Shown here: piece by piece, positions 59,722 to 64,000 of the stretch
Numbering within the stretch: position 1 is the stretch's first letter
Layout: each line of letters opens with the position of its first letter
Origin: Streptomyces albidoflavus
GTDB lineage: Bacteria; Actinomycetota; Actinomycetes; Streptomycetales; Streptomycetaceae
Assembly: GCF_000719955.1 (NCBI RefSeq)
Contig: NZ_JOII01000020.1
Location: forward strand, 37,914-101,913
Length of the DNA: 64,000 nt
Direction of reading: 5' to 3'
The notes under the pieces: generated by a model
Told to the model about the DNA's origin: nothing
Databases searched by the model: none
What the model saw: only the letters and a program-made list of their open reading frames with translations
Program-made: the position numbers and the translations under genes

Positions 59722-61374
59722 ATGACCCAGGCACGCGAGTCCCGCGAGCAGATCAAGTCCTACGCCCAGCTCTCCCCCTTCGAGCTGAAGAACGTCTTCA
59801 TCCGCCTGGCCGAGGAGAAGCAGGCCGGCGAGCCCGGGCAGAAGGACAAGTCCACCGTCCAGATGCTCAACGCCGGGCGCGGCAACCCCAACTGGGTGGC
59901 GAGCGGCCCGCGCGAGGCGTTCCACGCGCTCGGCTACTTCGCCGTCGAGGAGTCCCGGCGGGTCTGGACGGCGGACAACCTCGGCGGAATGCCCGAGAAG
60001 GCGGGGGCGAAGGAACGGTTCGACGCCTTCGCCCGCCGCCACCCCGGCCTGCCCGGCATCGAACTGCTGGAGTCCTGCGTGCGGCTGGGCCTGGACCGGT
60101 TCGGCTTCGACGCCGACTCCTTCGTCCACGAACTGGCCGACGCCGTCACCGGCGACAACTACCCGGTCCCCGACCGCGTCCTGCCCCACACCGAGGAGGT
60201 CGTCCGCGGCTACCTCGCCCAGGAGATGTACGGCGGCACCCTCCCTGAGAGCCCCCTGCGCCTCTTCACCACCGAGGGCGGCACGGCGGCGATGTGCTAC
60301 ATCTTCGACTCCCTGCTGAAGAACGGCGTCCTGCAGCGCGGCGACCGGATCGCCCTGATGGTGCCGGTCTTCACGCCGTACATCGAGATCCCCCGACTGG
60401 ACACCTACGGCTTCGACATCGTCCAGGTGAAGGCGAGCGCGTTCGCCGAGTCCGGGGTCCGGCAGTGGCGGTATCCGGAGGAGGAGGTCGCCAAGCTGGC
60501 CGACCCCTCGGTGAAGATGGTCTGCCTGGTCAACCCGAGCAACCCGCCCTCGCTCGCCCTCTCCGGCCGGGTCGCGGAGCAGATCCGCTCCCTCGTCGCC
60601 CGGGACAACCCGGAGCTGATCGTCGTCACCGACGACGTGTACGGCACCTTCGTCGAGGGCTTCCGCTCGCTGGCGGCCGCGATCCCGCGCAACACCCTGC
60701 TCGTCTACTCGTACTCCAAGCACTACGGCGCCACCGGCTGGCGGCTCGGGGTGATCGCGCTCCAGGACGACAACGTGATCGACGCCCGGATCGCGGCGCT
60801 CCCCGCGGAGGAGAAGGAGCGGCTGGCCCGCCGGTACGGGACGCTCACGCTCGACCCGGCCGGGATGCGGTTCGTGGACCGGCTGGTCGCCGACTCCCGG
60901 CAGGTCGCCCTCAACCACACCTCGGGGCTCTCCACCCCGCAGCAGGCGATGATGGTCCTCTTCTCCCTCTTCGGCCTGCTCGACGAGGGCCGGGCGTACA
61001 AGGAGAAGGTCCGCTCCCTGGTCCGCGAGCGGTACGGCCTGCTCCTCGAAGGCGCCCACATGAAGGTGGCCGAGGACCCGCTGCGCGCCGCCTACTACGT
61101 CGAACTCGACCTGATGGCCGAGGCCGAGCGCGTCCACGGCGCCGCCTTCGCCCGCTACCTCCGGGAGAACTACGAGCCGGTCGACCCCCTCTTCCGGCTG
61201 GCCGAACAGACCGGCGTGGTCCTCCTCAACGGCGGCGGCTTCGACGGCCCCGCATGGTCGGTCCGCGTCTCGCTGGCCAACCTGGACGACCTCGACTACC
61301 TGAAGATCGGCCACCAACTGCGTTCCGTACTCCAGGAGTACGTGGAGGAGTGGCACGCCGCGGGCGGGAAGTGA
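59722..61374 (+). CDS. aspD: Aspartate 4-decarboxylase
   Basis: A 550-residue PLP enzyme of fold type I. AELLE-type N-terminus (SPFELKNVFIRLAEEKQAGE), then MLNAGRGNPNW, LFTTEGGTAAMCYIFDSLLK, VCLVNPSNPPSLALSGRVAE and the PLP lysine Lys333 in YSYSKHYGATGWRLG. It turns aspartate into alanine and CO2, using up a proton; with AspT this gives a net proton motive force in lactic acid bacteria. GGAG precedes ATG 59722. The gene ends 27 bases before a strong terminator. Confidence 0.9.
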   Translation: MTQARESREQIKSYAQLSPFELKNVFIRLAEEKQAGEPGQKDKSTVQMLNAGRGNPNWVASGPREAFHALGYFAVEESRRVWTADNLGGMPEKAGAKERFDAFARRHPGLPGIELLESCVRLGLDRFGFDADSFVHELADAVTGDNYPVPDRVLPHTEEVVRGYLAQEMYGGTLPESPLRLFTTEGGTAAMCYIFDSLLKNGVLQRGDRIALMVPVFTPYIEIPRLDTYGFDIVQVKASAFAESGVRQWRYPEEEVAKLADPSVKMVCLVNPSNPPSLALSGRVAEQIRSLVARDNPELIVVTDDVYGTFVEGFRSLAAAIPRNTLLVYSYSKHYGATGWRLGVIALQDDNVIDARIAALPAEEKERLARRYGTLTLDPAGMRFVDRLVADSRQVALNHTSGLSTPQQAMMVLFSLFGLLDEGRAYKEKVRSLVRERYGLLLEGAHMKVAEDPLRAAYYVELDLMAEAERVHGAAFARYLRENYEPVDPLFRLAEQTGVVLLNGGGFDGPAWSVRVSLANLDDLDYLKIGHQLRSVLQEYVEEWHAAGGK

Positions 61375-61401
61375 GCCGGGGCGCCGCGCCCGGAACAAGG
61401 T

Positions 61402-61445
61402 CGTGCCCCGGCCGGGGTGGGGGGATGGTGCCCGGCCGGGGCACG
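61402..61445 (+). terminator. Terminator after aspD
   Basis: cgtgccccggccggg (61402-61416) pairs perfectly with cccggccggggcacg (61431-61445), and ttctttcct follows, giving both a strong stem and a partial T-run. Confidence 0.9.
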
Positions 61446-61677
61446 TTCTTTCCTGTGGGGGGAGTGTTACTCCGGATCCCGTGGGGTACCGCCCGTGTAC
61501 CCCGGGTGAGCGGCTGGATGCCGGAGTGTGGGGAACTTTTTTTCGTGGTGGTCGTCCGGACCGCCGGCGGTGGGGCGCCGACGAGGAAGACGTTAGCCCC
61601 CGGACACCTCGCGAAAGGGGCGGACCGGACAGGGCGCCGGGTTCTTAAGGTTCTCTTAGGACAGCACTCGGACGGCG
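61446..61677. other. Gap between aspD and a two-component kinase, with a tandem repeat
   Basis: No gene. gttcttaag (61641-61649) is followed at once by gttctcttag (61650-61659), a head-to-tail repeat of about 10 bases with the half GTTCT and CTTA(A/G)G. An inverted gttaag stands at 61678, inside the kinase stop codon region. This spacing is typical of OmpR/PhoB-type response regulator sites. It sits at the 3' end of both neighbouring genes, which is odd for a promoter. Confidence 0.5.
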
Positions 61678-63108
61678 TTAAGAGGAATGGGGAACTCCAC
61701 GCCGCCCGGCCCGCCCCTTCCGCGGCCCGCGCCGGCTCGCCCGGCGCCCCGCCACCGGCCCCTCGCCCGTGTCCCGCAGCTGGACCCAGAGCCGCACCTC
61801 GGTCCCGCCCAGCACGGAGCGGCCGATGCGCACGTCCCCGCCGGTCGACTCGGCGAGGCGGCGCACGATGTCCAGGCCGAGCCCGGTCGAGCCGACCGCC
61901 GGTGCCTCCCCGCCGGCCCCGCCCCGGCCGCGCGCCAGCGCCGCCTCCGGGTCGGCGATGCCGGGTCCCGCGTCGGAGACCAGCACGATCACCGAGTGCG
62001 CGCCCTCGCCCCCGTCGTGCAGGTCGACCGCGAACGGGGTGCCCTCGGGGGTGTGCCGGAAGACGTTGCCGAGCAGCGCGTCCAGCGCCGCCACCAGGTC
62101 ACCCCGGGCGACCGGGATGCGTACCGGCCGGTCCACCCCCGCCACCCGCGCGGTACGCCCCTCGTCCTCGGCCAGCGCCGACCAGAACGCCATCCGCTCC
62201 CGGATGACCTCGGCCGCGTCGCACCCGGCCCCCGAACCGTCCGGCTGGGTACGGGGCTTCTGCTCGCGGGCGGTGCGGATGATGGCGTCCACCTCGCACT
62301 CCAGCTGCTCCACCGCGGCGCGGGTCTGCTCGGCGGCGGGCCCCTCGCCGAGGGAGGCCGCGTTGAGCCGGAGCACGGTGAGCGGGGTCCGCAGGCGGTG
62401 CGAGAGATCGGCGGCCAGCTCCCGTTCGTTGGCGAGGAGTTCCACCACCTGGTCGGCCATGGAGTTGAACGCGACCGCCGCCTGCCGCAGTTCGGCCGGG
62501 CCCTCCTCGGGGACCCGCACCCCGAGCGAGCCCTCGCCGAGCGCGTGCGCCGCCCCGGCCAGCCGCCGGGCGGGCCCCACCAGGCGCACCCCGAGCCGGT
62601 CGGCGACCGCGACCGAGCCGATGACCAGGGCGACGGCGACCCCGGCCAGCATCAGCCAGGCGGCGGCCACCCCCCGACCGGCCTCGGCCTCGGGCACGTA
62701 GACCTCCACGACCGCCGTACGCGAGCCGCTCAGCGCCGTCGGCTGGAGGAGGAGCTGCCCGCCGGGGGTGGCGGTGGTGACGGCGCGGGCCAGGCGCCGG
62801 GTGGAGGCGAGGTCGCGGGCGGAGGCGCGGGCGGTGCCGACGGTCAGGGCCGGGCGGTCGCCGTCGGCCGGGACGTGCACCGCCATCCGGCCCTCGGACC
62901 CGGCGGTGGTGAACTGCACCGCCCGCTCCAGCGCGGCCCGTTCGGTGGTGACGGTCAGGGCCGGGCCGAGCGCCGCGGCCTGCCGTTCGGCGTGCGAGAC
63001 GGCGCGGTCGCGTGCGGTCTCGCGGACCACCAGCCCGAGCGGCACCGCGAACGCCACCACCACCATCGCGGTGACCGCCAGCGCCACCTTCACCAGGGCC
63101 CATCTCAC
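61678..63108 (-). CDS. Sensor histidine kinase
   Basis: A 476-residue kinase. N-terminal membrane helix (VKVALAVTAMVVVAFAVPLG), an extracytoplasmic sensor of about 120 residues, and a second helix (WLMLAGVAVALVIGSVAVAD). HAMP (GPARRLAGAAHALGEGSLGV) and HisKA with His237 in ADLSHRLRTPLTVL follow. The HATPase is diverged in its N-box (LDALLGNVFRHTPEGTPF) but keeps SDAGPGIADPE and STGLGLDIVRRLAESTGG. The ATG overlaps the response regulator stop. The signal is unknown. Confidence 0.9.
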   Translation of the reverse strand: MRWALVKVALAVTAMVVVAFAVPLGLVVRETARDRAVSHAERQAAALGPALTVTTERAALERAVQFTTAGSEGRMAVHVPADGDRPALTVGTARASARDLASTRRLARAVTTATPGGQLLLQPTALSGSRTAVVEVYVPEAEAGRGVAAAWLMLAGVAVALVIGSVAVADRLGVRLVGPARRLAGAAHALGEGSLGVRVPEEGPAELRQAAVAFNSMADQVVELLANERELAADLSHRLRTPLTVLRLNAASLGEGPAAEQTRAAVEQLECEVDAIIRTAREQKPRTQPDGSGAGCDAAEVIRERMAFWSALAEDEGRTARVAGVDRPVRIPVARGDLVAALDALLGNVFRHTPEGTPFAVDLHDGGEGAHSVIVLVSDAGPGIADPEAALARGRGGAGGEAPAVGSTGLGLDIVRRLAESTGGDVRIGRSVLGGTEVRLWVQLRDTGEGPVAGRRASRRGPRKGRAGRRGVPHSS

Positions 63109-63794
63109 GCCGGTGGCTCCAGCTTCACCCCGACCCCGCGCAGGGTGTGCAGGTAGCGGGGGGCGGCGGCGGTCTCCCCCAGCTTGCGCCGCAGCCAGGA
63201 GAGGTGGACGTCGATGGTCTGGTCGTCGCCGTAACTCTGCTGCCAGACCTCGGCGAGGAGTTCCTTGCGGGGCACGACGACACCGGGCCGCCCGGCCAGG
63301 TAGGCGAGGAGGTCGAACTCGCGGCGGGTCAGGTCCAGCGGTACGGAGTCGAGTTCGGCCTGGCGCCGCAGCGGGTCGACGGCGAGCCCGCCCACCCGCA
63401 GCACGCGGTCCGGCGGCGCCTCGGGCCCGGCCGCCCTGGCCCGGCGCAGCACGGCGGCGATCCGGGCGGAGAGGTGGGCGACGGAGAACGGCTTGGTGAG
63501 GTAGTCGTCGGCCCCGTCGTTCAGCAGCCGCACGATCTCGCTCTCGTCATCCCTCGCGGTGGCGACGATGACCGGTACGTCGGTGATCGACCGGAGCATC
63601 TTCAGCGCCTCGGCCCCGTCGAGATCGGGCAGCCCCAGATCGAGAACGACCACGTCGTACCGGAAGTGGGCGACCTCGCGCAGCGCTTCGAGCGCCGTGC
63701 CGACGCTGCGTACGGTGTGGGACGCCTCGGTGAGATGGCGGATCAGCGCCGAGCGGACGAACTGGTCGTCCTCGACCACGAGCACATGGGGCAT
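63105..63794 (-). CDS. OmpR/PhoB-type response regulator
   Basis: 229 residues. The receiver domain has the acidic pocket VLVVEDD, phosphoacceptor Asp52 in VVVLDLGLPDLDG and Lys101 in DYLTKPFS. The C-terminal winged helix runs LRVGGLAVDPLRRQAELDSV, REFDLLAYLAGRPGVVVPRK and DDQTIDVHLSWLRRKLGE. ATG 63794 lies seven bases after TACGGT with no ribosome site, so a leaderless mRNA is likely; the long upstream open frame is non-coding. It is co-transcribed with the kinase (ATGA overlap). A gene with an N-terminal membrane helix is divergent at 63892. Confidence 0.92.
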   Translation of the reverse strand: MPHVLVVEDDQFVRSALIRHLTEASHTVRSVGTALEALREVAHFRYDVVVLDLGLPDLDGAEALKMLRSITDVPVIVATARDDESEIVRLLNDGADDYLTKPFSVAHLSARIAAVLRRARAAGPEAPPDRVLRVGGLAVDPLRRQAELDSVPLDLTRREFDLLAYLAGRPGVVVPRKELLAEVWQQSYGDDQTIDVHLSWLRRKLGETAAAPRYLHTLRGVGVKLEPPA

Positions 63795-63891
63795 GGGCGG
63801 CACCGTACGCCATCCGGGGGACACGGCAGGCGCGGGCTTGACGGGGCACGCGGGGCGACAACCGCCCGGCGCCTGCGGGAGGATGACGCAC

Positions 63892-64000
63892 ATGCGGAGA
63901 GGAGTGCTCCACGCGCTGGCGTGGACGGCGGCGACCGGAGCGGCGGTCACCCTGTCCTGGTTCGGCGTCCACACCGTCCTCTCCGGCACGGTCTACGACC
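63892..64000 (+). CDS. Membrane or secreted protein, 5' part only
   Basis: ATG 63892 (GGGAGGA upstream) opens MRRGVLHALAWTAATGAAVT LSWFGVHTVLSGTVYD, a single hydrophobic N-terminal segment, then the window ends. An alternative ATG at 63883 is too close to the ribosome site. It is divergent from the response regulator with a 97-base gap, so it may be one of its targets. Confidence 0.6.
   Translation, partial: MRRGVLHALAWTAATGAAVTLSWFGVHTVLSGTVYD

Noticed and set aside
57724..61398. Reverse open frame of 1224 codons opposite aspT and aspD
   Set aside because: Antisense shadow; the forward genes carry catalytic motifs and ribosome sites.
1..64000. CRISPR arrays, prophage genes or large biosynthetic (PKS/NRPS) clusters
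   Set aside because: No regularly spaced repeat, no capsid, tail or integrase genes, and no modular synthase were seen; the des genes are the only natural-product set.

Overview
The window is a high-GC actinobacterial chromosome segment and almost certainly comes from a Streptomyces. Third codon positions are nearly all G or C. The gene order matches what I remember of the S. coelicolor SCO2770-SCO2802 core region. There is one adpA whose rare TTA codon (46758-46760) sits between its two domains, the classic bldA target. I did not measure GC content or run any search; family names come from motifs and memory.

Layout, left to right. (1) 1-9352: the 5' end of a VOC protein, then a TPP-dependent enzyme, an agmatinase-type ureohydrolase and a sodium:solute symporter, divergent from a PucR-family regulator; then a phosphatase-like protein, a DUF5996 protein and a membrane-anchored secreted protein. 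A 125-base palindromic repeat lies between the TPP enzyme and the ureohydrolase. (2) 9408-12514: a HAD hydrolase broken by one in-frame TGA, a CDF metal transporter, and a TetR regulator divergent from a small membrane protein with a mirrored operator pair between them. (3) 12545-21566: acyl-CoA thioesterase, two acyl-CoA dehydrogenases, a TetR regulator and the leucine/isovalerate operon (accD1-accC-hmgL-acdH).

(4) 21760-34139: a block of about 12.4 kb that I do not recall from the core order. Five leftward genes look like a type-VII-secretion-associated or otherwise uncharacterised membrane system. They are followed by an Old-Yellow-Enzyme/SDR pair with a TetR, a DUF6193 protein, a DUF2975/YozG-type regulatory pair with a clear operator, an SDR/TetR pair, and an overlapping lipoprotein/secreted-protein pair. 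The block sits where I would expect desE. (5) 34411-40893: desferrioxamine genes desF and desABCD with two iron boxes.

(6) 40920-49916: DUF4429 protein, glmS, universal stress protein, adpA, ornA (leaderless), tRNA-His, an endonuclease-III-like protein and a broken hypothetical gene. (7) 49957-57892: the cellobiose/cellotriose system cebR-cebEFG-bglC with a perfect CebR box, and an IS200/IS605-type tnpB element inserted between cebR and cebE. (8) 58012-64000: an aspartate:alanine antiporter plus aspartate 4-decarboxylase pair, a two-component system, and the start of a membrane protein.

How the parts fit: AdpA is a central developmental regulator. The ceb genes import and hydrolyse cellulose breakdown products. 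The des genes make and recycle the main siderophore. The leucine operon feeds acetyl-CoA and acetoacetate. The AspT/AspD pair could make proton motive force from aspartate.
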